A stretch of DNA of 64,000 bases from Paraphoma chrysanthemicola (Eukaryota; Ascomycota; Dothideomycetes; Pleosporales; Phaeosphaeriaceae), in the NCBI GenBank assembly GCA_020744225.1, contig JAGMWG010000021.1:372001-436000 (forward strand), read 5' to 3'. Shown here piece by piece: positions 47,367 to 60,500 of this stretch. How positions within the stretch are numbered: the stretch's first letter is position 1; each line of letters begins with the position of its first letter. The translations under genes and the position numbers were made by a program. A model generated the notes under the pieces. That model made no database searches. It was not told the origin of the DNA and worked only from the letters and a program-made list of their open reading frames with translations.

Positions 47367-49221
47367 TTACGCAGAGTCGGTGACACATCCCAAACTCGCG
47401 TCCTTGACAAAGCGCGCATACTTGAACAGCGTACCCTTTTGGTACTTCAGGTCTGGCGCCTTCCAGCTCTTTCTACGTTCTGCAAGTTCTTGCTCACTGA
47501 CGCCAATGTTCAATTCGTTCGATTCGGAATCGATGGTGATTTCGTCGCCGTCACGCACGAGGCCGATAGGTCCGCCTTCTTGTGCTTCTGGCACGATGTG
47601 ACCGATCAGGAAACCGTGGCTGCCACCACTGAAACGACCGTCAGTGATGAGAGCAACGTCCTTTCCGAGGCCAGCACCCATGATGGCGGAGCTGGGCTTC
47701 AGCATCTCAGGCATGCCGGGGCCGCCCTTGGGGCCTTCGTAGCGGATGACGACGACGGTTTTCTCGCCCTTCTTGATCTCGCCGCGCTCAAGGGCCGTGA
47801 TGAAGTCGTCTTCGGCATCGTAGCATTTAGCCTTGCCGGTGAAAATGGTTCCTTCCTTGCCGGTGATCTTGCCAACGCAGCCACCAGGTGCCAGACTTCC
47901 GCGCAGAATTTGCAAGTGGCCGGTAGTCTTCAAAGGCTCGCTGAGGGGGCGAATGATTTTCTGTTCAGCGGGGAAATCCTTCACATTCTCAAGATTCTCC
48001 TTCAATGTCTTGCCCGTGACGGTCATCTGGCTTCCGTCAAGAAGACCTTCACGGAGAAGGAACTTGAGAAGCGACGGGGTGCCGCCGATGTCGTGAATGT
48101 CGGCCATGACGTACTTGCCGGATGGCTTCAAGTCTGCGAGAAGAGGAATACGATCGCTCACGCTCTGGAAATCATCGATGGTCAGCTTCAGACCGACAGA
48201 GTCGGCGATGGCGATCAAGTGCAGCACTGCGTTGGTTGAGCCACCGGTGATGCTGATGACAACCATGGCGTTCTCTAATGCCTGTCGCGTGATGATGTCG
48301 CTTGGACGGAGATCCTCCTTGAGCAGGTTCTTGATAGCACCGCCCGCAGCCAGGCACTCCATCATCTTGGCCTGTGAGTTGGCAGGATTTGACGACGAGC
48401 CGGGAAGCGACATGCCCATAGTCTCGATCGCAGTCGCCATTGTGTTTGCAGTGTACATGCCTCCGCATGCGCCCTGACCGTTGCAAGCATGTCTGATGAC
48501 ATCGAAACGTTGGTCCTCGGTGATCTCGCCGGTGATGAACTGTCCATATGCCTGGAAGGCGGACACGATGTCGATCTGCTGGTTGTCAAGCGTCTTCGCG
48601 CAGCCGGGCTGGATAGTGCCACCATACACCATCAGTGAGGGCCGGTTCACACGGCCCATGGCCATGATGACACCAGGCATATTCTTGTCGCAGCCGGGGA
48701 TGGAGATGTTCGCATCGTACCACTGGCCGCCCATGACTGTCTCAATCGAGTCTGCAATGACCTCGCGCGACTGCAGCGAGTAACGCATGCCCTTGGTACC
48801 CATGGAAATGCCGTCGCTGACACCAATGGTGTTGAATTGCATGCCCAGCAGGCCCGCCCGCTGCACGCCCTCCTTGACCTTGTTGTTCAGGTCCATGAGG
48901 TGCATGTTGCAAGGGTTGCCCGAGTACCACACCGACGAGATGCCGACCTGGGCCTTGTTCATGTCGTCCTCGCTCATGCCTGTGGCGTAAAGCATAGCCT
49001 GCGACGCGCCCTGCGACTTGGGCTGCGTGATGTGCTTGCTGACCGAATTGAGCTCATTGTCGGCTTTGGCGGAGCGGATGGCGGAGCTGGAGAGGGCGCG
49101 TCTGGTGGCATATTAGCCTTCATGAAGCTATTCAGAGGTCGACTACATACGTAGCGTGCCATTGCGGCCGTGACGCGCACCGCGCACGTGATAGCGCTCC
49201 TCCAAAGCGTGCAAGAGACAT
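47367..49221 (-). CDS. ILV3: Dihydroxy-acid dehydratase, mitochondrial
   Basis: Catalyses the dehydration step of valine/isoleucine biosynthesis with an Fe-S cluster. A short first exon (49221-49151) and a long second exon (49101-47367) give 601 aa. The first exon and start of the second encode a classic matrix presequence (MSLARFGGALSRARCASRPQ), which fixes the start. The mature part begins NELNSVSKHITQPKSQGASQ. Cluster ligands lie in NPCNMH, PGCDKNMPG and CNGQGACGGMY. The C-terminal ITDGRFSGGSHGFLIGHI is the second family signature. It is convergent with the PTH11-like gene. Confidence 0.95.
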
Positions 49222-50011
49222 TGTGGCAGGTGGCCTGCGTACGCACAGCGTTGCGGGCACATTTTATGATGCTCCGGCAAAATAATGGTCGACGCCGGCC
49301 ACAGCTCCGCAATGCGGCCTCGGAGAGAATGCCAGCCTCCCCGAGCCAATCACAGCGAGCGTGATGATGCACACCTCGACCACCACATCACCAAGCTCTT
49401 GACACCCACTCTCCGCATTTCTTCCCGTTCGGACATTGCAGCCGCAATCTGCTTATGCTTCCAATGCGTATACTCTGGGAATGGCTTTTCGCATTCATAT
49501 ACTGTCCCTTGGTGTCTGAACCTTAACATGTATAATGTGACACTCCCGAAGGCCTCGCAAGTGTCTACGCCTTTAACAAAACATTAACAAACATTTGAGG
49601 ACCTCCAGGCTACTAATAGAAGCCACTGAAATTGTCCTCACAGCATCTGAATCCATCTGTGCTACCCTCAAGTAAAATTGCGGACTGGCCGAATCGGTTG
49701 GAGGGGAATGGCACAGTATCTGCAAGTTGAACGCATTCAATAATCAAGATAATTGTTGAAATTAGGGCGTGCTATTACTTGACAACGACGAATGTGTTAG
49801 TATTGCTAACAACTGTTCATTGATCATGACTTAGCGCCCTCCATGAATCACCAATTTGTGCCTCATGTCACCATGGGACCGTGTCACCAATCCTCCATTC
49901 AAGCTTCGCAGTATTCACTTGGTAGCAACAATGCATTGTTGTTTTCTTCCAGTCAAGCCTATGTTCTCATCATTTCCCCTCTTCTATTCATCATTCGCCC
50001 AAGATTTCTAT
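49222..50011. other. Intergenic region between ILV3 and the GH17 gene
   Basis: About 790 bases between divergent genes; it should hold both promoters. The AT-rich part around 49600-49850 contains no supported frame. The open frame from 49856 runs into the GH17 gene, but only the ATG at 50012 gives a signal peptide. Confidence 0.45.
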
Positions 50012-51770
50012 ATGCGCCAGCACTACATACTTCTCCTGGGGCAGTGGTTCGCGCCAGCCGCAACCGCCGTCTACACTGGCTTCAATTACGGTGCTTTCTG
50101 GGGCACAGGAGACAATGTCAAGAAGGCAGCCGACTTCCGCGACAGCTTCAACTTCGCCAAGAACATCAGCAGCCCCGTGCCGTTCGATAGTGCCCGCCTA
50201 TTTACCTGCAAGACAGCAGGAAGTGAAGATGAGCCAACAGGCGCTTTTGATGCGGCTGTCGGCTGTGGAAACCAAGACTAATCTCCTTTTGGGCTTCTGG
50301 ATCTCGCCAGGTACCACGGGCGCTCCCCTTGACAACATTATCAAGACTGAAATGTCGGCACTCTCCAAAGGTTTCCAAAAGCATGGCCAAGCACTTGCAG
50401 ACCTCGTCATCGGGCTTTCGGTCGGTAGTGAAGACATTCATCGCTTCGAAGACGTCGGCGAAGCTGGTGTGGCGGCGAGTGAAGTCACCTCGACCATCAA
50501 GAAAGTCAGGGATGCCATCGCCGCATCAGACTTTGCCGAATACATGAAAAAAAAACCGATCGGTCATGTCGATGTCGCGAAGCACGTCATAGTAGACGGC
50601 GCTGACTTTTACGGCATGACCGCATACCCTTACTGGAGCAATGACTCTATCACCAAGGGCAATGAACGGTTCCACAGCACTCTAGAAGGCGTCAAGCAGC
50701 GCGCTGGAAACATACCAGTCTGGATCGCCGAGATGGGCTGGCCATTTGAGGGCCCACAGCGCGGAGACGCAGTAGCAAGTGCGCAAAATCTGCAAACATT
50801 CTGGACTGAAGTAGGCTGTTCCGTGGTCGGCAAGTACAACACATTCTGGTTTGAATTGATCAAGGACTCTGAAGCCAATCAGCATGACTGGGGCATGATC
50901 GATTCGGTCACTCACAAGCCTCGCATAGACTTGAGTTGCCCTGGAGGGCCGAAGCCAGGTCCGTCTGAGGCGCCTGTTGGCAGCTCAACGGTAGTCCCGT
51001 CCACCGCTCCATCGAAGCCACCCAACGCGGCCACGATTGTCACAAATTCTAAACAGAGTGGAAAACCTGCAGCTTCGTTGCAGATTTCGCAACCAGCAAT
51101 AGGCACGTCGGCAATTATACTGCCGCCCATCATCAACAACCAAAGCACAACGCACATCACAACTACCGTCATGGTAACAGTTCAACCCAAGCCTTCCTCT
51201 GCTCAAGCCCCATCAGAAGACGACGAAGACAACAACAACAACAACAACGATAACGCTGAAACGATTCACACCACAATCACCTCCACGACCTACGTCAAGC
51301 ACTCATCCGCCTCATCTCTTCCAAGCAACCAACCAGCTAACACATCCGCCGAACACCCTCCTAAAGCCACACCTCCTTCCGCCCAGCCAACTATCCTCCC
51401 CATCGAAGTACCCTGGTGCATCACCGTCGCCGACATCGCTTGGGACGGAAACTTCGTCCCAGTAGCTGGCCACCCTGCCGGTCCGGACGGTAAATGCACG
51501 CCGCCACCCGTGTATACCGGCTTGCCATATGGAGTACCAGCAGCATCATCGACACCAGGGAGCAGTAGTAGTGAAGGTCTCCCGAACTCGACTGCTCTAC
51601 CGATAAGCTCGAGCGATCTTATGTCTTCGAAATCTCAAGGCGTACCATCCGCCTCGACTCTGTCTCCGACCACAGCACCACGCACTCCAACAGCCCCATT
51701 GAACCCAAAAATCAGCCCGTGCCATCGTCCGGTAAGTCCACCCAAATCGCACCGATTGCAATCCAAGTAG
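50012..51770 (+). CDS. GH17 glucan endo-1,3-beta-glucosidase, EglC-like, frame broken
   Basis: Cell-wall beta-1,3-glucanase. The signal peptide runs from the ATG at 50012 (ILLLGQWFAPAATA) and the catalytic domain starts VYTGFNYGAFWG. The frame is lost at a 7-bp tandem duplication, GGCTGTC-GGCTGTG (50254-50267). With one copy the family sequence would run on smoothly; as it stands the first frame stops at 50281 and the rest continues in the next frame. Both catalytic Glu are intact downstream, in IGLSVGSED and WIAEMGWP. A Ser/Thr/Pro/Asn-rich linker and a PWCITVADIAWDG region follow. The end is unclear: a stop at 51770, or a splice at 51732-51782 with a stop at 51881. I find no hydrophobic GPI tail. 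A sequencing or assembly error is a real alternative. Confidence 0.7.
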
Positions 51771-52406
51771 TAACATCTCCAGCATCCTCACAACACCCAT
51801 ACTGCGCGCGTAAACCAAGTCGCCTCGGCACCAACACAACTCTATCCGCGCGCTTACCAGCTGGGCCAAGTGGTATGGTAACGTCAATCCGACCGACCCC
51901 GTCGAGCGTGAGTTTACCTGAGTTTTCGCTTGTTGCTGGAGCGGGCGCGAAGGAGACGGGTGGTGGGGAGATTGAAGGGGATGGAAAAGCCCGAGGGAAC
52001 GATGAGGCGGTATATGATCAGAAGTGGAGAAAGAGGAACGAGAAGAAGGTGCGAAGGAGATGGACCTGGTTTGGGTAGTGTTTAGTAGGGATGATGTATT
52101 TCCCTATTGTCTGTTTTGTTTGTTTCAACGATTCATGATATTGTCACTATCGGATGTATATAGAAGAAATACTTCTAAATCATGGTCTTATACGCCCGCC
52201 TGATACAACGCCATACATGCATTTCGCAGAAAACCTAGTCACATCCCACCAGCTTCGAGTTTCCGTTTCGTTTCGTTTCGTCCAGATGATAATCCTGGAT
52301 CCCTTCCGCGACTCGTCGATATGCCTCCATGGATTCCTCAAACTCTCGCTCGTCGTGTTATTTGATTGCAGACATGTGCAATTGCACAAACGTCTGATGC
52401 GTGCAC

Positions 52407-53600
52407 TTAGTGTCCACCTGTCGTCGGTAACTGTAATCCAACAGATTAGCATGCAACTTCATGATAATTATCGCTCGAATGGAAGAAACTTACACCAAGG
52501 TACACCTTAAATGAATCATAAATCAACCACTGGAAGGCAGTCAAAGTACCAATCATGAAGATTCGCACCGGCAAGCCGTTCCACAGCCCGCCGAAGCCAA
52601 TCTTGCCGTAGATGCGGCCGATGGCTTGTCCTGCGCCTTCGCCTGCTTTGCGGTCGCTGTTGAGTTTGGAGACCATGACATCTATTACCCTCCCGTTAGC
52701 AACCTGTTCCTTGTCTCTACGCAGATATGCGGGGAAGGAGGAGCGGCATCGGTGGAGTAGGAGTTGACTTACCAGCCGGATGCGACACAACCGCACAGAA
52801 GATACCCGCGATATATCCACCAAGGAACGACACTCCCGTTTGCTGCAGCCCATTATACGATTCCTTGGGCTTGCCGAGGAACTGGTAGATTCTGCCGACC
52901 GTCTCCTCAAAAGTCGCAAACTTGACCATGGTATATGGAATCTGCCTTGCCCAGAGCGGATACAATCCCTTGTAAAGTCCACCCACGCCCTCCTCGCGAA
53001 TCACCTTGGCCCATCCTTCGCGCAAATTGTTCGCGAACGGGGGCATGGTAGTCTGCATGCGGACTTTGATCGCCTCCATCGGACACAGGGCAATATCAGC
53101 CAGGAACTCTGCCGACGCGGACGCCGCGAGGAACACGACTTGTTTGGGCACGTTGGGCGCGAGGCGCTCGCCGTACAGGTACTTGAAGATTTCGTAGAAG
53201 CCATATTTGCCTGCGCCTTGCATCGAGTAGCCAATGAAGGTGGGCGACCAGCCGAAGAAGACGCCGCGCAGGCCTTCTTTGGAGTAGATCATTTTCCAGG
53301 CTTGCGTGTTGGAATTGTAGAGTGTGGAGTCGACTTGGCGCCGGCATTTTACCTGAAAATCAGAATGTTAGTAAGGTAGAGGTTTAAGTTATTAGCTTCT
53401 GGGGAAAGTTCATGAAATTGAGCTCTCTGGCACGCTTCGCTGAGGTGTGAGGTGGTTCAACGTACCAAATCCAGCGGCGTGACCATGGTATGTGTCGGCC
53501 CGCATGCAATAATACCTCCCAATGTGCACGCAGCGAAGTAGTTGGCTGAGAACAGCTCAATCTTCTTCTGCGGTCTCAATGCACCCAATTTGTCCGACAT
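52407..53600 (-). CDS. MIR1: Mitochondrial phosphate carrier
   Basis: Imports inorganic phosphate into the matrix for ATP synthesis. Four exons on the minus strand: 53600-53466, 53352-52773, 52681-52494 and 52430-52407 (24 nt), giving 308 aa. The start MSDKLGALRPQKKIELFSAN leads straight into the first repeat. The three carrier signatures are TPLDLVKCRRQ, CPMEAIKVRMQ and HPADVMVSKLN. Phosphate-carrier marks include FGWSPTFIGYSMQGAGKYGF and QIPYTMVKFATFEE. The tiny last exon gives the family ending LPTTGGH. This carrier has no cleavable presequence. Confidence 0.93.
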
Positions 53601-54370
53601 TTTGGCGGTTGTGAAGCTTCAGTGATGGATGGGAAGTTGTGTTTGCGCGTTCCTGTCGCGTGCGTGCTGCTTCCGGAGCGCTGAAATGGGAACAAAGAGA
53701 AACTGGGGTATCCGGCACGCGCAATTGAGACAATTGAATAGGAAACAGAGAGGTAGGAGCAGAAAGACGCCCTGAGGAATTTATCAAACAATGACGACGT
53801 CTCGATGGGTCCTGCCCGGATGGCTAGGAACCCTGTCCGCTGCGATCCGTACATATGACGTACGGGCTTATCCGAGCACGCTAATGCGCTGACGAAGCTT
53901 GGCTGTGCTTATCAGGATGCTACGGCAGCCTTATCCGCTCAGCAGTCGGGCCTTGTGGCGTCGACAAAGTTGTTGAGTTCCTGCTTCGTACGAGCAGAAC
54001 GACGCGAAGTGCACCAGGAGTCTCTCACAAGATATGAGTGTAATCAACAGTCGTTAACCATGCATCGTAAAGTCTACTTATCTCGACGAAGAATGAAAAA
54101 AAACCTCAACTCAAAAGAGTGCAGAATGCTAAACTCCAAACCCTGGAGATCTGCGTTGAGACCATGCCATACCATTCATGGCGTCCAAAGCGCCTGTTCA
54201 CCCTCGCTATGCCGTTAAGATATGTATATGAAGAAGTTCAGGAACACGCATACAGAATCATGAGTGGGGGCCGAATCACCAACGCCTCAGCCTAGCAAGA
54301 CGCTTGCCCAAAGCCAGCCCAGCCAACGACCGAAAGGAAAGAAACAGATTAGGAAATGTGTGCTCGCAGC
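53601..54370. other. Intergenic region
   Basis: About 770 bases between the promoter of the phosphate carrier and the 3' side of the deubiquitinase. No supported gene is visible; short ORFs are unsupported. Confidence 0.45.
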
Positions 54371-54577
54371 TCAGAAGTTCGTTGAGATGTCGATGTGGGG
54401 CATCCTTTCTGACCTCATCGCCGCAAGATAATCATCTTTCAAGAAAGCATCAGGCCCAGTCACCTCGGACATACCGTCCGCCAACGAATCCAGGCCCTGC
54501 TCTGAGATTGTAACTCGCGAAACAGATCCGCGAGGCGGAGGGGCTTCTGTAACAGAGAATGTCAACACAAGCCTCAC
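54371..54577 (-). other. Open 68-codon frame directly after, and in frame with, the deubiquitinase stop
   Basis: After the TGA at 54580-54578 the same frame stays open to a TGA at 54371, reading coding-like sequence such as GLDSLADGMSEVTGPDAFLK and RMPHIDISTNF. A 31-nt GTGAGG...TTACAG segment directly follows the stop, but it is too short for a normal intron and the stop would stay in the upstream exon. It may be 3' UTR by chance, a readthrough extension, or the end of an older longer protein. Confidence 0.35.
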
Positions 54578-57500
54578 TCAGTTGTCAAGAAGTTCCTGAG
54601 GCTCATCGGACTCACTACCATAGTCCGATTGCTCGAATGGCTCATCTTGTGACAGCGGTGTGCCTTCATCATGTGGCCACATGCGCATGCGCGTCTCAAC
54701 CTCCTGCTGATACTGATAGATCAACGCAGTGTCGTTGATGTCCTGGAACGGCTCATACTCTGCCTCCTGTCTTTGGCCTAGAGCGTAGAGAAGTGTGACT
54801 AGCAGTCGACAAGTGTCGACTAATGGGGTCAAAAAGGATCGATGTCGGCCGATTTCCTTTTCGTAGCCGAACTTGTGCATCAACTCGACGAGCAGATCTC
54901 TGACGGATTTGTACTTTGTGGTCATCATCTCCCCGGCAATCGCTTCTTCATTCTCGTAAAGCCGTTCGAAGAAAGTGTACGTCGCCTTTCGTACATGTTC
55001 GTCGTAATGACAGAGCAAGGGGATTGCATACGTTTTACTCCGAAGCATCAGACACTGGTGAAACGCATGCGGATGCCTTTGTTCGAAGAATGTTTCGTTT
55101 TGCGCTGTCAAGAGCTTGGAGAAGAAACCAAGCACGGCTTCGCCGCTCGGCGTCCTGTCTTCTGCAATCCTGTTCGAGGAACTAATGGCTTTGGAAATGG
55201 CGTTGATGACTTTAGAGATGTTTTCGGACTTGGGACAACTCTCGCAGAATGGCAGGGCTGCGTGCACATAGGCATCGCAATATGGGGGCTCAAGTTGAAG
55301 GCCTTCGACGATGGTCTTTAGCACATTGTTTTGAACAACATCGTCTGGAGATTCGAGAAGCCATGTGAAGATACCGCCGGGGTAGAAATGGTCTACCTTG
55401 GTCTCATCGAAAACTTCCAAGATCTTGTCAAGGATGGCGATGGCCTTGATTTCCTCAGACCAGTAAGTTGCCGCCGTCTTTTCTCTCCTCAGAAGGGGGA
55501 ATTTCATTCGCTCACGATCAAAAGTAGCTAGTCGGTCGTTACTTCTAGAGTCGGTGATGGTGGGCAGGCGTATGTCGGTAGTAGAGAGCAGCTTCCACAA
55601 GAACGCAACAAGCCTGTTGAAAATGCCCCTTCTCTTTTCTATGATGCGCGAGAGTTCGGGAGCATCGCTCCGGAAGGGCGCATATGCATGCATGCAAAAG
55701 ATCTTGAGGCAAAAGTGCAGAAAACCATTGTTCAACAGAACTGCAGTCTCAAGGTTGCCGAGCTCGGCGAATTGTGTCAGCAGCAAGTAAAAGTCATCCC
55801 AGCCTCGAACACTCTCCCTGGTATCATTTGCGGTGATCCGTAGCCTTTGACCCAAGGCAACAACCACGCTTTCGTGGGAACTGGAAGAGTCGACGTCCAT
55901 TTCGCTGTCGCTTCCTTCAACACCGTACAGGACGGGCTCCTTAGCGCGTAGATGCTTCAGACTCTCGATTAAGATTGCTCGCACCTGATGTCGGATCTTG
56001 GGGTGCGTGCATCTGAGGAGAATGTTCGTGAGCGCATAATCATCCGCGGCCAGCCACTGCAGTGCGATGCTGCAGCATACGGAGCACGAGGTCATCGACA
56101 CTCGAAGTTGAGGTATGGCGTCAAGGAATATCTCGGCATTGAATTGTCGCCAGGCTGTATAGCATAGGTGAGCAAGTATGACATGCAATGCGCGAGTCTC
56201 CTGCTCGTGGCTTTCGGAGCAAGTTCCATGGTTCACTATTCGTGATATATTGTGCAACTGGCGGACGAATTTTGTATGCACCGGGTCGAAAAGGCAGTAC
56301 TCTCGGACAAATGACCTGTTTCTGGTCGCGATCTCTTCACCGATCGAGTCCGGCACAGACAACTTGGGAACGGGCGTCTTAGAAGTAGCCATCCATCGGC
56401 GCTGATCCTGTTCAACGGCTGTGCGTCGCTGGTAGAAGAGCATGTATGCTGAGAACTGTTTGGTGTGTTTGGAATAGCCATCTCCTTCCGTGAGGCCACC
56501 GTATGTTCTCTCTGCGATTTCAGAAGGATCAAAAGGCCCGACATCGCTATCGTTGAATTCTATCCATGTTGGCGATGTGTCGTCGCTCGAACCAGGTCGT
56601 TCCCGAATGTAAGAATAGTAGTGACCATTCTCGCAGGTTCCGGTATGTACCAGCACACCTACGAGGTCAAACAAGTCGTTCTCGGCAGGCTTCGAGGGAT
56701 CAGCAAGATGGTCGATCGTGTACGGAGTGATGTCGAGAGTGTCTGGAAAGGCAAAATGATCGTAAATCTTTCTTCTGCTGAAGTCGTTCAAATCAAATTC
56801 GAACCGCTTAAGGTGGAAGATTAGATTGTCGGGTACAGACTTCAAGCACGTACTAGGAGGTGTTAGCTATTGCCCAGGACGAAAAGGTTAAACGTACCGT
56901 TTCACTGCATCGACAAATTTGCCGTCACATGATTCGCACTTGTACTTGTTGTCTCCCTCCATAACGTCGCCTTGCACGTACGCCTGGAGGCTCTCATGAA
57001 GGTTGGCTTTGCCCTGAACATCACATTGGACGGCAAAGAATGGCTCTGCGCGCTCGGAGACATGTTCACACTCTTTCGACTTGATCTGGTTCAGAGTCTG
57101 CCCACCGTAGAACGAGCGAAACTGCTGTTTGTGCTCTTGTTTGAAGAGCTGCGACTCCCATTGATCAAAAAGCAGGTTGTAGAATTCGTCCGCGTCCATT
57201 TGTACCGAGATGTCGATTGGTGTCTTGTCGAGGCTCTTTACACATGCTGCGAACTCACGGGGGTCGGTCGATTTGCAGTACAAGTTTTGCATTTGCGCAA
57301 ACAACCTTTGTGTTTCGAATAGCAGACGCTGAGAGCCCGCGGCATCCTTGACATCCAGGCTCAAGATGAAGTGGCGGAAGTTGATGTTCATGAACAATTG
57401 CGTCAGGAGCGAGTTCATGTAGCAGATCGCCCGTGGGTTGTACAGCCCTACGTAACCGGTGCCGGAACGAATCTCCATTGTCCGATCGACGAGGTTAAGA

Positions 57501-60500
57501 GGTAGAATCGACTCGCCCTCGTCCTGGTCAACGTCTCCAGCAAGCTGAAGCAATACATCATAAGTGTTGGAGTCTTCGGCTAGACCAAGCATCAATTCAT
57601 ACAGCTCTCGTCTGGTGTGGCTTTCCAGTATTGGGAGAGAGCCTTCTTCATCTGAACCTTGGGTATCGAGAGCGTTGGAGACGAAGATGAATTTCTTGAA
57701 CACCTGCGTCATCAACGAACCGGCATTGACCGGCTTCTTGAACGACTTGATTGAAAGTATGCATTCCAGAATGAGTTTCGTGAAACCGAACACGACATGA
57801 TCGATGTCATCTCGTCCTGGAAACACCTTGTAATCGTGTTGGAGGAGGAGAGCGCTCCACTGAGCCAGGAAAGCCCGCAAGTGCTGTTCATTCCGATCGT
57901 ATTCGTCATTGATTCGAAACACTTGCTCAGCCAACTGGAAGAGCTGTTGTGATTGGCCTGCATCTTGAACGGCGTTGGGCAAGATAGCCGAAAGTATGGC
58001 CCAAAAGTGCGAAGCAGTCTCGCCCCTGGTGAGGGGACAGGTGAAAGGTAGATCTCCACTGCAGATCCAGAAAATGTTCTGACAGGCCTGCTCTCGCACA
58101 GCCTGGCTGGAATGCGTTAGTAGAAGATGTTGGTGTACGCGATGCGAATCTTGATGCTCTTTGAAGGCAGCCCAAACGGCGCGCGAGTGTAGCGAGGCTT
58201 CGAGAATAGTCGCGTGAGCTTCTATTGCGGTCACGGCAAGGCTTGGCGTTGCGATCGCAATGGACACAACTTGCATGAGCCGATTGACCAGGGATGAACC
58301 GTCGGAAAAGTAGCTGGCAGACGTCTCGGAGGAAGGTCGCTCTACTTGCGGTAAGCGATTGGCTAAGCTCTAGCCTCTGATTGCATTGCCTACCTTTGAG
58401 GAACTCCAACAGAACGCTCACCAGAACGGCAGCTAATTGTAGTTCTTGCGGAGATGTAAGAGACTCTTCGTCTAGTCCACTACTTACGAGCGCCTCGTCA
58501 AGATGCTGTACAGCGTTGCGTGCAAATGTTTCATCCATGGTGGACTGTTGACGTCTTAGCCTGGCGTGTCCAGTCAGATTTTGTGAAGAGCTTACTGTGC
58601 GTAGCTGGTAGCTGAGTCTGTTCTTCAGTGCAAAGGCGGCATATCGCGACTGAAATACCTTGCCTGGAGGGAAAAGTTCAGTGGTCGATACTCCACCTTG
58701 CGTCACTTTGTCTGCAAAGCTGCTGCGGTCAGGGAACACGCTGAGAAATGCGAATAGCTAAACTCATCAGTTTATAGTAGAGAGATGAGCATTGAGAGAA
58801 CTGACCGAGGCACTCGTGACATCATCAGAGTCCATCCAACTGAAGAACTCGTCAAAATGACTGACAATAGCACTCTCGAGCACCGACGATCCCGAGACCG
58901 GCGATGGCAATGGTCGCGTCGATTCGGCTCCATCAGCTCGTTGCACAATCACTTGCCCACCAAGATCGAATTCCGACAACTTTCGAGGGCCGTCTTGCGT
59001 AAGATCTAGTCGCTGGCCCTTGGCGAAAAGATTGACCTTTGTATAGCCCGACACGTGGCAAAGCCTCCGATAGAGATCATCAAGTGTGTTCTCTGAGGCC
59101 ATCGTCACAACCTGTCTGTCGTTGCCACACTGGTATCTGACGATGACGGCATCTCCAGTAGGCTCGTCAACTTCCATGGCTTCAACCTTTGAGTCGGCTC
59201 TCTTGCCACGACTGAATTGTGCTTTGCGCCGGACGAAATCCAGAAGAATCCTTAGGAACATTAGTATCCTGCCTATCCGGGCTTCGGCGCTCTGCTGGGC
59301 GCTCGTATCCTCGACATCATCGTTAACGCTGGTTGCATGCTTCTCTCGACGCTGCTGTGGAAGAGCTTTGACAGCAATTCGTAGCTCTTCCATGCACTTT
59401 TCAACCAATGCCCTGTGGGCATCTTCCACTTCTGAGAGGATGATGCCGATATTGTCGACGATCCCCACGTATCTGGATGCCAGCAGATTGGCAGCGCGAT
59501 CTTCTATGGTGCCCTGTGGAGCCGATAGGATGATCGGCCACAACAGGCTGGCGCCCGGTACTTGCAATACCGTTTGGCTTCCGGAGCCCGTGTTCACGGC
59601 GACTCGTGCTGGTGAAAACGTGTAACTTGCAATGAACTCGTACATGCCAACAGTATAGTGTTTTGCATCCATTGTGGGAATGTAGGATGTCACCAGCTGC
59701 GTACAGAAGTCGTTGTTGGGTACGGCTCTGGTTGCATGATGAAGTTGTGACCACGCGAGATCGCGAGCCTCGTTTGAAAGCGCGGATTTACCAATCGTGT
59801 AGTCCCACAGTTTCTGGTAAAGGTCTGTAGGAACATCAACTCCGGAGTGGCTAATTGCTACCCTGAGAAAATCCAGTCTATAAAGCAAAGCTTGCACACG
59901 ACAGCTGTATGAGCTTCTTGATGCCTCGGCCGTAATGAATTGGGGAATTTCTTCGAGCACAGACCGTATCAGACTCTGATGCTGTTGGAAGAAAGAGGTG
60001 TCCGCCTGATACGAGAGTAGCATCAGCATGCAGATAATTTTGAAATTGCCAGTTGCCGTTGCGGCATGGCTAGCAATCTGCTGCGCACTTTCGCGATAGA
60101 TCTCGTGTCGTTCGGGCACCGTAATCCTGTTAATCCAGACGTGAAATTGGTCGATGGCCTCCGAGTGTAAGTCTAAGAGATTGGCGTCGGCGTCTCTGGA
60201 CGGCGCAGTATCACGAATCATCCGGACACACACGTTCCATGGCCGGGAAGAAGGTTCCGTCTCGTCGAACCGAAGTTGGGGTTCACCGGGTCTCATTGTA
60301 AGATCACGGAGAAAACGCAGTATGTCTAGCGTGTACCTCTCAATGGGTAGGTCATGTAACTTGCTGCACAGATAATGTCGATCCGAGTGCCTCATCAGAC
60401 TGATGATACCACGGAGCATGGTCATTGTGGCCACTACCACCCGTGGATCAGGACTCGTCGCAACCGTTCTCCAGATAGCGTCCGCTTGCCGGTTTGACCA

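Noticed and set aside
47349..48239. 296-codon plus-strand frame inside ILV3
   Set aside because: It is a shadow of the highly conserved dihydroxy-acid dehydratase on the opposite strand.
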